NCBI RefSeq assembly: GCF_027924185.1
Contig: NZ_BRVO01000001.1
Coordinates: forward strand, 1,302,001 to 1,366,000
From: Neptunitalea lumnitzerae
GTDB lineage: Bacteria; Bacteroidota; Bacteroidia; Flavobacteriales; Flavobacteriaceae
Direction of reading: 5' to 3'
Length of the DNA: 64,000 nt
This document shows positions 9,338-18,095 of the stretch, in pieces. The position numbers were made by a program, and so were the translations under genes. How positions within the stretch are numbered: position 1 is the stretch's first letter; the number at the start of each line of letters is the position of its first letter. The notes under the pieces were generated by a model, which did not search any database, had not been told where the DNA came from, and worked only from the letters and a program-made list of their open reading frames with translations.

Positions 9338-11002
9338 TTATTCTCTTGTCTTTTTACCACCGTTTGTAGATTTAGCACCTACTTTAGACATAGCACATCT
9401 AAATCCGATATAATTTGTTGCCATGTATTCTGGGTAGTATCTACGTTGAGCTGGGTCTAACCAGTAAGCTCTGTCTTTCCAAGAACCACCTTTGTAAACT
9501 CTCGCTTGGTTGTCAATTAAAGTAGTTCTGCTGTTAGACTTGTCGTACTGTCTGTTAAGTTCACCTAAAGAATCTGAAGTTACAGTTCCTTTTGGAGAGT
9601 TGTACATTTCAAATGCAGTTTGAGAAGATGGATCTTCTTCATTAAATCTGTCAAAGAATCTTGTAGATTGTGGGTCACCGTCTCTATAGTTTCTGTTGTC
9701 AGCTTTAGAATAGTTTGTTCTTAAGTAAGTTTGCTCAAGACCAACTTCTTCTTTAGCAATTTCACCAGGTAAAGTTCTCGCAATAATTTGACCTTGTGGT
9801 AAAGTGTCGTACTGAATGTCAGCGTCTGTTGTTACAACAACTTTTCCGTCTTCACCAATTTGGTTTTTCATATATACGTTACCACGGAAGTAGTTAAAGT
9901 CATTAGCTTCATCATCAACAATAGGTCTGTAGATATCTGCTACCCATTCTGCAACGTTACCAGCCATATCGTATAAACCGAAATCGTTAGGAGGGTAAGA
10001 CTTCACTTCGTTAGTGATGTCTGCACGGTCATCAGACCATCCAGCAATTCCACCGTAGTCACCTTTACCTTGCTTAAAGTTAGCTAATTGATCACCTCTC
10101 GTTCTTTTAGCACCAGTTCTTGTGTACTCACCAGACCAAGGGTATTTTTTTCTACCTCTAATATTGTTGTATTCTCTTAAGCCGTTTAATGCTACAGCAG
10201 CGTATTCCCATTCAGCTTCAGTTGGAAGTCTGTATTCAGGGAAAAGAGCACCACTTTCTTTTTTAGCAAATACTGGTACAGAATCATTTTTGCTTTGTTT
10301 TCTACCTTGTAAGGTATCAATTGCTCCTCCGTAAGTTTGAGAAGGATTGTTTAAGTAAGTTTCTGTACTGAAGATACCAGAATTGTTTCCGTCTTCATTA
10401 CTAGCATACATTACTTTTTCATCTATGTAACCTTCGTTAACTAATGCAGCTTCGTTTACACGGTCAGTTCTCCACTTTGCGTATTCAACAGCTTGAATCC
10501 AGTTAACACCAACTACTGGGTACTCCGCATAAGATGGGTGTCTTAGGTAGTTGTTAGTCATATTTTCATTAAATCCAAGTGGGCTTCTCCATACTAAAGT
10601 ATCAGGTAGCGCACCGATATAAATGTTTTTATAATTTTCGTTTGATGGTGGGAACATACGTTTAATCCAATCTAAATACTCAAGGTACATAACATTGGTA
10701 ACCTCAGTTTCGTCCATATAAAAAGATTGAACGTGCTGTTGGTTTGGTGAGTTGTTCCAGTCGTGCATTACGTCGTCCTGAACTTTACCCATTGTGAAGG
10801 TACCTCCTTCTACAAAAACAAGGCCTGGGGCAGCTTCTTGTTCCGTATAGCTTGTGTTATACTGGAAACCGCCATCTCTGTCATTGATTCTCCATCCGGT
10901 TCCTCTGGAAACATCGCCTTTGGAAGAAGACTTTTTGCAGCTAACAGCAAATGAAGCTACAACTAAAGCAAGTAGGAAAAATTTAATTGATTGCATTTTC
11001 AT
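9338..11002 (-). CDS. gldJ: Gliding motility lipoprotein GldJ
   Basis: GldJ is an outer-membrane lipoprotein needed for flavobacterial gliding and for stability of the T9SS/gliding machinery. The 554-residue product has a lipoprotein signal with Cys at residue 22 (FAVSC). A formylglycine-generating-enzyme/SUMF-like domain follows (FVEGGTFTMG, RLPTEAEWEYAA, GLYDMAGNVAEW, YKGGSWKDR, IGFRCAMSK). GldJ-family SUMF domains are regarded as structural rather than enzymatic. The gene is divergent from porU with a 218-bp intergenic region, the usual flavobacterial neighbourhood (gldJ, porU, porV). The start at 11002 (MKMQSIKFF) gives a sound signal peptide. Confidence 0.95.
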   Translation of the reverse strand: MKMQSIKFFLLALVVASFAVSCKKSSSKGDVSRGTGWRINDRDGGFQYNTSYTEQEAAPGLVFVEGGTFTMGKVQDDVMHDWNNSPNQQHVQSFYMDETEVTNVMYLEYLDWIKRMFPPSNENYKNIYIGALPDTLVWRSPLGFNENMTNNYLRHPSYAEYPVVGVNWIQAVEYAKWRTDRVNEAALVNEGYIDEKVMYASNEDGNNSGIFSTETYLNNPSQTYGGAIDTLQGRKQSKNDSVPVFAKKESGALFPEYRLPTEAEWEYAAVALNGLREYNNIRGRKKYPWSGEYTRTGAKRTRGDQLANFKQGKGDYGGIAGWSDDRADITNEVKSYPPNDFGLYDMAGNVAEWVADIYRPIVDDEANDFNYFRGNVYMKNQIGEDGKVVVTTDADIQYDTLPQGQIIARTLPGEIAKEEVGLEQTYLRTNYSKADNRNYRDGDPQSTRFFDRFNEEDPSSQTAFEMYNSPKGTVTSDSLGELNRQYDKSNSRTTLIDNQARVYKGGSWKDRAYWLDPAQRRYYPEYMATNYIGFRCAMSKVGAKSTNGGKKTRE

Positions 11003-11034
11003 GTTATCGGATTATGGTTATCTAAAAATCGTTC

Positions 11035-11064
11035 GCAATATACTAATTAACTGTAAATAATCAA
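11035..11064 (-). promoter_or_regulatory. Candidate gldJ promoter (TTG-N19-TATATTGC)
   Basis: On the minus strand TTG (11064-11062) is followed after 19 nt by TATATTGC (11042-11035), one base short of the flavobacterial TAnnTTTG box. Spacing is ideal, and the gldJ ATG lies 32 nt further on. Confidence 0.5.
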
Positions 11065-11220
11065 TTTTTTTAAAAAAAATTAAGGTAGACTCGGTAAACT
11101 ATTATCAGTTAACAGTTCAATTAACGATTATATTGAATTATTATTATTTTGTATCTGCAAATTTTTATAATTATTTTAATATTTGCCATACGATTTGAAA
11201 TCAAATGTCGTTTTTAGTTC

Positions 11221-14200
11221 ATGAAAAAAATTCTAACAATATTAGTATTCTTCTATAGTTTCTTGTCTTTTGGGCAGCAAAAACATTTCAATTTAACTTG
11301 GGACGGACCACGTGTTCTTGAGAATAGACTGAATAAGATTACAGTGCCTTACTTTGATAATGAATATACTGATTTTACAGATGGAGTGTTAGAATTTGGT
11401 TTTCATTGGTTAGATAATCAACGTGTTGATCCAGCTTCTTTAAAAGTTTTTAATGTGCAATATGAAACTATTAGTGTAAGTGATTTATACGATTTAAAAC
11501 TTACTTCTTTAAAAGAGGATTTAGGTGCTACACTCAAAACTTCTAAAGCAAGGGAGCAGTTGCATACTTTTTTAAGGTTTAACCCTATTGTGTATAATAA
11601 TGGTGTTATACGTAGAGTAAAATCTATTGATGTTTCTTATTCTTATTTAAATAATGGGTATAAGGTAGATGATGTGCCGGCAATTTCTAATTCGATATTA
11701 GCTACGGGGAATTGGTATAAATTTTATGTAGAGGAGTCTGGAGTTTTTAGAATAAATAGACAATTTTTAAATTCTCTTGGGGTTAATTTATCAGAAGTAG
11801 ATCCTAGAACTATTAAAATATATGGCTATGGTGGAGATATGTTGCCATTGTTGAATGAGGATAATGAGTATTATGATTTGCCTGAGATACCTTTACAGGT
11901 AAGAGGAGAGGAAGATGGTAATTTTGACTCTTCTGATTATATATTGTTTTATGCTACAGGACCTAATGAATGGAATGAAGATAGTCAAACCAATAATAAT
12001 CTCTATAATGATATTATTTATTATTATTTAACCTACGGAGGGGTAAATGGTAAAAGAGTTCAGGTTGGGGTTGAGCCGAATTTAGGAGCGTCTCAGTCTA
12101 TTACTATGTATGATGATTACCAATTTCATGAGTTGGATGAATATAATATTGTGAATTTGGGTAGAAGATGGTTTGGTGAAATTTTTAATGGAGATGCAGA
12201 GGAGTCTTTTGAGTTTGATTTAGAGAATTTGGTTACCACAGAGCCTGTGAGGATAGGTGTGAAAGCAGCGGCTACATCTTCGGTAGTTACTAGTATGGAT
12301 GCTTCTGTAAATGGGCAAAGTTTGTTTACACTTTCTTTTAATCCTATTGATGAAGAGGGTGGTTTGTATGCAACAGAAGATTCTAATGTTCCAGGAGTGC
12401 CTTTCACTAGAGGGTTGCGCTACGGAGAGGTAAATGTAAGTTCTGAAGAGGTTACAGTAACGCTTAATTATAATAGTAATCAGGTGCCTTCTTCTTTAGG
12501 TTTTCTTGATTATATAACGGTGGAGTCTAAGCGTATGTTATCGGGTAGAGGAGAGCAGTTTTCGTTTACTTATAATGATGCGGCCACCATGACGGGAGTT
12601 GGAGAATATGTGATTAGTAATGCTTCTAATGTGCGACAGGTTTGGGATGTTACCGATATGTATAATGTGTCAGCTTATCAAAATGTTGGGCAGGATGATG
12701 TGTATAGTTTTAAAGTAAATTTAGGAGAGGCTAGAGAATATGTAGTGGTAGATGCTTTGGGGTATAAATCTCCTTCTATTAATTCTTCTGATAGAAATGT
12801 GACCAATCAGAATTTAAAAGGAACCATATTTACAGATGAAGTTGGAAATTTTGCAGGAGTAGACTATATTATTTTTACGCCAGATATTTTTAGAAGTCAG
12901 GCAGAAAGGTTGGCTAATTTTCATCGTTCCTATTCTGGGTTAAATACGAAGGTGGTTACTTTTCAAGAGGTGTATGATGAGTTTAGTACCGGAAATCAAG
13001 ATATAGTAGCTATACGTAACTTTATAAAGTATGTGTATGATAATGCACCATCGGCTGCTGAGCAGTTACAATATATATGTATGTTTGGTGATGGGTCTTA
13101 TGATTATAAGAATATAACTAGTGGTAATACCAATTTTGCACCCTTATTTCATTCATACTACAGTTTTAGTTTAACCACTTCTATATCTACCGATGATTTT
13201 TATGGGATGATGGATGCTGATGATGGGGCTATGGATACTAATGATTTATTAGATATTGCTGTTGGTAGAATTGTAGTAGATGATGTTCAGCAGGCATCTG
13301 AAGTGGTTGACAAAATTATAAATTATGTAGATAACGAATCTTATGGTAGGTGGCGCAATAATATTTTATTGGTTTCAGATGATGTAGATTTAAGTTGGGA
13401 GTATCAAATTGAAGAGTTGCAAGATGCGCTTGGAGATGAGATTGAGGTTAATAAACCTTTCTTTAATATAGAGAAAGTGCATACCGATTCTTATGTGCAA
13501 CAAACAACATCGGGGGGTGAGCGTTACCCTGATGCAAAAAGTGATTTGCTTGATAAAATAAAACTAGGAGCATTGGTAATAAGCTACTTTGGGCATGGAG
13601 GAGAAGAGGGGCTTTCTAGTGAGCGTATTTTTCAAACTGCTGATGTGCAGCAGTTAGATAATGAGTATAGGTATCCTTTATTTATAACGGTAACTTGTGA
13701 TTTTTCTCGTTTTGATAACCCTTCTCAAGATACGGCAGGAGAATATTTGTATTGGAATGCTAATGGAGGTGCTATATCTCTAATTACAACTACTCGCGAA
13801 ATCTATGCTATTAATGGTGGTATTTATAATGATATTATTGCTGAGTATTTATATGGTTACGGAACTACAGATTATGTTTCTATAGGTGAAGCGCTTCGTT
13901 TAGCAAAGAACGATCCTATGTTTGGAACATCTATCCAGAAAAGAGTGGTTTCTTATATAGGAGACCCTGCGCTGAAATTAGCCATTCCTGAGCCGCAGGT
14001 GAATTTAACACATGTAAATGGGGTGCCTGTTGCTCAAGCGGACGAGGTTTTGGAGGCATTAAGTACAGTAACGCTAAGAGGTAATGTGACTAATGAAAAT
14101 GGGGTATTGCTTAGTTCTTATAGTGGTAATGTGTTTGTTACTGTGTATGATAAAGATATTGAAAGACAAACTTTGGGTAATGATGGTGTAGTGGTAGATA

Positions 14201-15099
14201 CTGCTTCTGGGGAAGTGTATAAAATGGATTTTAAAGTGCTGGGAGAGGTGTTGTTTAGAGGAAAAGCTACTGTTGTTAATGGTGAGTTTGATTTTGAGTT
14301 TGTGGTGCCTAGGGATGCTTTAATTCCTGTAGATAATGGTAGAATAAGCTTTTACACTATAGATGATGAATATACTGGTGATAAAACTGGGTATAATACA
14401 GATATTTTAATAGGAGGTTTAAATGAGAATGCTCCAGAGGATAATGATGGTCCGGAGATTACTTTATATATGAACGATCAGAATTTTTTATATGGGGGTA
14501 TGACAAATCAGTCTCCTATTTTATTGGCGTATTTAACGGATGAGAATGGTATTAATACCTCTAGCGGTATTGGGCATGATATTGTGGCTATATTAGATGG
14601 AGATGAATCCAATCCGTATGTGTTGAATGATTATTATGAAACCGAGTTGGATGTGTATACAGATGGGGTGGTAACATTTCCGTTCAGTGATTTAGAGCCA
14701 GGATTGCATACGCTTAGTTTTAAAGCTTGGGATACCTATAATAATTCATCAATTGCTGAAATACAGTTTTTGGTAGTAGATGATGAAGAAATGAAATTAG
14801 AAAAAGTGTTGAATTACCCGAACCCGTTTGTTAGTTATACCGAGTTTTGGTTTCAGCATAATAAACCATACGAACCTTTAGATGTGCAAGTGCAGGTGTT
14901 TACAGTATCGGGTAAGTTGGTATGGACACACAATCAAACTATTACAACGGAAGGGTATTTATCAAGAGATATTACCTGGGATGGAAGAGATGATTTTGGT
15001 AATAAAATAGGAAAAGGTGTGTATGTGTATAAGATAACGGTAAAATCTACGTTATCTAACAAAGTGGCAGAAAAGTTTGAAAAACTTGTCATACTGTAA
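11221..15099 (+). CDS. porU: T9SS sortase PorU (C25 gingipain-family peptidase)
   Basis: PorU is the cell-surface transpeptidase that removes type A sorting domains from T9SS cargo and links the cargo to surface carbohydrate. The 1292-residue product has a signal peptide (FLSFGQ), an N-terminal beta domain and a C25 catalytic domain. Probable catalytic His792 lies in YFGHGGEEG and Cys826 in TVTCDFSRF. The C-terminus carries a T9SS-type domain (NYPNPFVSYTEF, GKLVW, GKGVYVYKITV), as in known PorU proteins, which keep it. porV follows after 35 nt, probably in one operon; PorU and PorV act together in an attachment complex. The start codon gives a clean signal peptide. Confidence 0.95.
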   Translation: MKKILTILVFFYSFLSFGQQKHFNLTWDGPRVLENRLNKITVPYFDNEYTDFTDGVLEFGFHWLDNQRVDPASLKVFNVQYETISVSDLYDLKLTSLKEDLGATLKTSKAREQLHTFLRFNPIVYNNGVIRRVKSIDVSYSYLNNGYKVDDVPAISNSILATGNWYKFYVEESGVFRINRQFLNSLGVNLSEVDPRTIKIYGYGGDMLPLLNEDNEYYDLPEIPLQVRGEEDGNFDSSDYILFYATGPNEWNEDSQTNNNLYNDIIYYYLTYGGVNGKRVQVGVEPNLGASQSITMYDDYQFHELDEYNIVNLGRRWFGEIFNGDAEESFEFDLENLVTTEPVRIGVKAAATSSVVTSMDASVNGQSLFTLSFNPIDEEGGLYATEDSNVPGVPFTRGLRYGEVNVSSEEVTVTLNYNSNQVPSSLGFLDYITVESKRMLSGRGEQFSFTYNDAATMTGVGEYVISNASNVRQVWDVTDMYNVSAYQNVGQDDVYSFKVNLGEAREYVVVDALGYKSPSINSSDRNVTNQNLKGTIFTDEVGNFAGVDYIIFTPDIFRSQAERLANFHRSYSGLNTKVVTFQEVYDEFSTGNQDIVAIRNFIKYVYDNAPSAAEQLQYICMFGDGSYDYKNITSGNTNFAPLFHSYYSFSLTTSISTDDFYGMMDADDGAMDTNDLLDIAVGRIVVDDVQQASEVVDKIINYVDNESYGRWRNNILLVSDDVDLSWEYQIEELQDALGDEIEVNKPFFNIEKVHTDSYVQQTTSGGERYPDAKSDLLDKIKLGALVISYFGHGGEEGLSSERIFQTADVQQLDNEYRYPLFITVTCDFSRFDNPSQDTAGEYLYWNANGGAISLITTTREIYAINGGIYNDIIAEYLYGYGTTDYVSIGEALRLAKNDPMFGTSIQKRVVSYIGDPALKLAIPEPQVNLTHVNGVPVAQADEVLEALSTVTLRGNVTNENGVLLSSYSGNVFVTVYDKDIERQTLGNDGVVVDTASGEVYKMDFKVLGEVLFRGKATVVNGEFDFEFVVPRDALIPVDNGRISFYTIDDEYTGDKTGYNTDILIGGLNENAPEDNDGPEITLYMNDQNFLYGGMTNQSPILLAYLTDENGINTSSGIGHDIVAILDGDESNPYVLNDYYETELDVYTDGVVTFPFSDLEPGLHTLSFKAWDTYNNSSIAEIQFLVVDDEEMKLEKVLNYPNPFVSYTEFWFQHNKPYEPLDVQVQVFTVSGKLVWTHNQTITTEGYLSRDITWDGRDDFGNKIGKGVYVYKITVKSTLSNKVAEKFEKLVIL

Positions 15100-15134
15100 T
15101 TAAGAGTTATATTTGTTGAAATTTCTAGACTTAA

Positions 15135-16394
15135 ATGAAAAAAGTACTATTTTTTACCTTTTTGGGTTTAATCGCTTTTAAATCCTTTTCTCAGAATCCT
15201 ACGACGCTGATACCGAATACATATGATACTCGTGTAATTACAACAGGAGTTCCTTTTTTAATGATTGCTTCTGATGCACGTGCTGGTGGTATGGGAGAGC
15301 AAGGGGTAGCAACTTCACCTGATGCTTATTCGCAACAATGGAACCCTTCAAAGTATACCTTTATAGAAAAACAAATGGGGGTAGGTGTTAGTTATACACC
15401 ATATTTAAGTCAGTTGGTAAATGATATTGCCTTAATGAATTTGACTTTCTATAATAGATTTTCTGAAAACAGTGCTTGGGCGTTTGGGCTTAAGTATTTT
15501 AGTTTAGGGGATATTGAGTTTACTGAACAGGTAGGTAACGATATTGTTTCGCAAGGTATTGAAAGACCAAATGAGTTGGCGATTGACGCATCTTATATTT
15601 TAAGACTTACCGAAAGATACTCTATGGGGGTTACGGGTAGGTTTTTAAGTTCTAATTTAAAAATTCCTTCTGAAGGGGTAGATGCTAAAGCAGCTAGTAG
15701 TTTTGCAGTAGATGTTTCTGGGTATTACCAAACAGAAGAAATAGCATATGATAATTTTGATGGTAGATGGAGAGCTGGTTTTGCGGTAACTAATATTGGA
15801 CCTCCAATTAGTTATGACGAAAGTTTAGGAGATGAATATGATAGTTTTTTACCTACCAATTTAAGATTAGGAGCTGGTTTTGATTTTATATTTGATGCTT
15901 ACTCTAAACTATCTGTTGCGGGTGAGGTAAACAAGTTATTAGTGCCAACACCACCAATTAGAGGTGTTGAAAGAGAATATGTTGATAATAATGATAATGG
16001 AGTATATGATGAAAATACCGATGATTTAGGAGATGTAGTAAATGATGATGTTATTATTTCAGGAATGGATGATAATGTGAGTTTTGTGTCTGGTATGTTC
16101 CAATCTTTTTATGATGCTCCAGGAGGATTTTCAGAAGAGTTAAGAGAGTTAACTTGGGCTTTAGGGGCTGAGTACTGGTATATGGACTCGTTTGCGGTGC
16201 GTGCTGGTTACTTTAGTGAGGCTGAAGATAAAGGGTCTAGAAAGTTCTTTACACTTGGAGCTGGTTTTACGTATAACGTAATTAAAGTAGATTTATCCTA
16301 TTTATTCTCTGCATCTAAAGTTAGAAACCCATTAGAAAATACATTGCGTTTTTCTTTAACATTAAACTTTGGAGAAGAGTACGACGAGTATTAG
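15135..16394 (+). CDS. porV: T9SS outer-membrane protein PorV (LptO)
   Basis: PorV is an outer-membrane beta-barrel of the FadL type that collects folded T9SS cargo from the translocon and passes it to PorU. The 419-residue product has a signal peptide (FKSFSQ) and the family's N-terminal signature PFLMIASDARAGGMGEQG. Amphipathic beta-strand stretches run to a C-terminus ending in LRFSLTLNFG. An acidic insertion near residues 275-315 (DNNDNGVYDENTDD) resembles a surface loop. It sits 35 nt after porU and 6 nt before cdd, so the three are probably co-transcribed. Confidence 0.95.
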   Translation: MKKVLFFTFLGLIAFKSFSQNPTTLIPNTYDTRVITTGVPFLMIASDARAGGMGEQGVATSPDAYSQQWNPSKYTFIEKQMGVGVSYTPYLSQLVNDIALMNLTFYNRFSENSAWAFGLKYFSLGDIEFTEQVGNDIVSQGIERPNELAIDASYILRLTERYSMGVTGRFLSSNLKIPSEGVDAKAASSFAVDVSGYYQTEEIAYDNFDGRWRAGFAVTNIGPPISYDESLGDEYDSFLPTNLRLGAGFDFIFDAYSKLSVAGEVNKLLVPTPPIRGVEREYVDNNDNGVYDENTDDLGDVVNDDVIISGMDDNVSFVSGMFQSFYDAPGGFSEELRELTWALGAEYWYMDSFAVRAGYFSEAEDKGSRKFFTLGAGFTYNVIKVDLSYLFSASKVRNPLENTLRFSLTLNFGEEYDEY

Positions 16395-16400
16395 AATAAA

Positions 16401-16883
16401 ATGAAAGAAATTCAAATAAATTCAACTATACAGGTTTACGATTCAGTTCAGGAGCTTCCTAAAAATGTTCAGGAGTTGATGGAGAAAGCTGTAGAGGCAA
16501 GAAAAAAAGCATACGCTCCTTACTCGAAATTTCAGGTAGGAGCGGCTTTAATGCTTGCAAATGGGGAGGCTGTTTCTGGTAATAATCAAGAAAATGCAGC
16601 CTATCCTTCTGGTTTATGTGCAGAACGTGTAGCGGTGTTTTATGCGGGAGCTCATTATCCGGGTGAAACGGTTGAAATGATGGCTATATCTGCTACTTCT
16701 TTAGATAAGCCTGTAACTACTCCGGTACCTCCTTGTGGTGCCTGCCGTCAGGCAATAGCTGAATATGAAATAAAACAAGAAAAGCCTATAGCACTTTATT
16801 TTATGGGTGAAAAAGGAGCGGTGTATAAAACCAATTCTTTAAAAGATTTATTGCCTTTAATTTTTGATGGTAGTATGCTTTAA
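16401..16883 (+). CDS. cdd: Cytidine deaminase
   Basis: Hydrolytically deaminates cytidine and deoxycytidine in pyrimidine salvage. The 160-residue protein shows the zinc site of the family: CAERVAVF with the Cys ligand and catalytic Glu region, and PPCGACRQ with the other two Cys ligands. The substrate-binding PYSKFQVGAAL and QENAAYPSGLCAER segments are also present. It lies 6 nt after porV, so it may be the last gene of a porU-porV-cdd operon although it has no functional link to secretion. Confidence 0.95.
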   Translation: MKEIQINSTIQVYDSVQELPKNVQELMEKAVEARKKAYAPYSKFQVGAALMLANGEAVSGNNQENAAYPSGLCAERVAVFYAGAHYPGETVEMMAISATSLDKPVTTPVPPCGACRQAIAEYEIKQEKPIALYFMGEKGAVYKTNSLKDLLPLIFDGSML

Positions 16884-16969
16884 TTGTTAGTTTTCTTTCG
16901 CTTTTAAATTTTCTTGTAAAATCTTCTATAAAACTAGGTTTTCTTTTTTCTTCTTAAAAAGTAAAATAG

Positions 16970-16977
16970 TAATTTTG
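16970..16977 (+). promoter_or_regulatory. Candidate pdhA -7 box (TAATTTTG)
   Basis: TAATTTTG matches TAnnTTTG on the strand of pdhA. No clear TTG lies upstream. If used, transcription would begin near 16983 and leave an untranslated leader of about 105 nt before the ATG at 17091. The rest of the 207-bp gap shows nothing else recognisable. Confidence 0.35.
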
Positions 16978-17090
16978 TGACCGAACGTTTTTAAGGGTTC
17001 ATTAAATAGTCGTTATTTGTATGAATTAACAACCTGAATGATCTTTTAAAAATTGAAAGTTTATCTATTCATAGAAATTATTAGTAACAC

Positions 17091-18089
17091 ATGAAAAAAG
17101 TAACCAAGGAAGTTTACCTTAAATGGTACGAAGACATGCTTTTCTGGAGAAAGTTTGAAGACAAACTTGCTGCTGTATATATTCAACAAAAAGTTAGAGG
17201 ATTTCTCCATTTGTATAATGGGCAAGAAGCGGTACTTGCAGGTACCTTACATGCTATAGACCCTTCTAAAGATAAATTGATTACAGCGTACAGGAATCAC
17301 GTTCAGCCAATTGGTATGGGTGTAGACCCGCGTAAAGTAATGGCAGAGCTTTATGGAAAAGCAACAGGTACTTCTCATGGTTTGGGAGGATCAATGCACA
17401 TTTTTTCTAAAGAGCATAACTTTTACGGAGGTCACGGTATTGTAGGTGGTCAAATTCCGTTAGGAGCTGGTTTGGCTTTTGGAGATAAGTATTTTGAAAC
17501 CGGAGGTGTTACTTTATGTTATATGGGTGATGGTGCTGTTCGTCAGGGTTCATTACATGAGACTTTTAACATGGCAATGAACTGGAAGTTACCAGTAGTA
17601 TTTATTTGTGAAAACAACGGATATGCTATGGGTACTTCTGTAGAAAGAACTGCAAACCACCAAGAAATTTGGAAATTAGGGTTAGGGTATGAAATGCCTT
17701 GTGGACCTGTAGATGGTATGAATCCAGTGAAAGTTGCTGAAGCTATTAGCGAAGCAGTAGAAAGAGCTAGAAGTGGAGAAGGACCAACTTTCTTAGAAAT
17801 GAAAACATATAGATATAGAGGTCACTCTATGTCAGATGCTCAGCATTATAGAACTAAAGACGAGGTTGAAGAATACAAGAAAATAGATCCTATTACTCAA
17901 GTGTTAGATGTAATTAAAGAAAATAATTACGCAACAGAAGAGGAAATTAAGGCTATGGATAAGCGTGTGAAAGATTTAGTAAAAGAGTGTGAACAATTTG
18001 CTGAAGAATCTCCGTTCCCAGAGAAAAACATCATGTACGATGTAGTATATGACCAAGAAAATTATCCTTTTTTACCTCATAAATTATAA
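17091..18089 (+). CDS. pdhA: Pyruvate dehydrogenase E1 component, alpha subunit
   Basis: This is the thiamine-diphosphate-binding alpha chain of E1, which decarboxylates pyruvate and passes the acetyl group to lipoyl-E2. The 332-residue protein has the thiamine-diphosphate motif GDGAVRQGSLHE...NNGYAMGTSVER and the conserved RYRGHSMSD regulatory-loop segment. GGSMHIFSKE and GHGIVGGQIPLGAG are also typical. The E2 gene follows after 6 nt. No E1 beta gene is adjacent, so pdhB must lie elsewhere. Confidence 0.95.
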   Translation: MKKVTKEVYLKWYEDMLFWRKFEDKLAAVYIQQKVRGFLHLYNGQEAVLAGTLHAIDPSKDKLITAYRNHVQPIGMGVDPRKVMAELYGKATGTSHGLGGSMHIFSKEHNFYGGHGIVGGQIPLGAGLAFGDKYFETGGVTLCYMGDGAVRQGSLHETFNMAMNWKLPVVFICENNGYAMGTSVERTANHQEIWKLGLGYEMPCGPVDGMNPVKVAEAISEAVERARSGEGPTFLEMKTYRYRGHSMSDAQHYRTKDEVEEYKKIDPITQVLDVIKENNYATEEEIKAMDKRVKDLVKECEQFAEESPFPEKNIMYDVVYDQENYPFLPHKL

Positions 18090-18095
18090 TTAAAA

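Noticed and set aside
11193-11206. Short palindrome ATTTGA-AA-TCAAAT before porU
   Set aside because: Six-base AT-rich arms are expected by chance in sequence of this composition.
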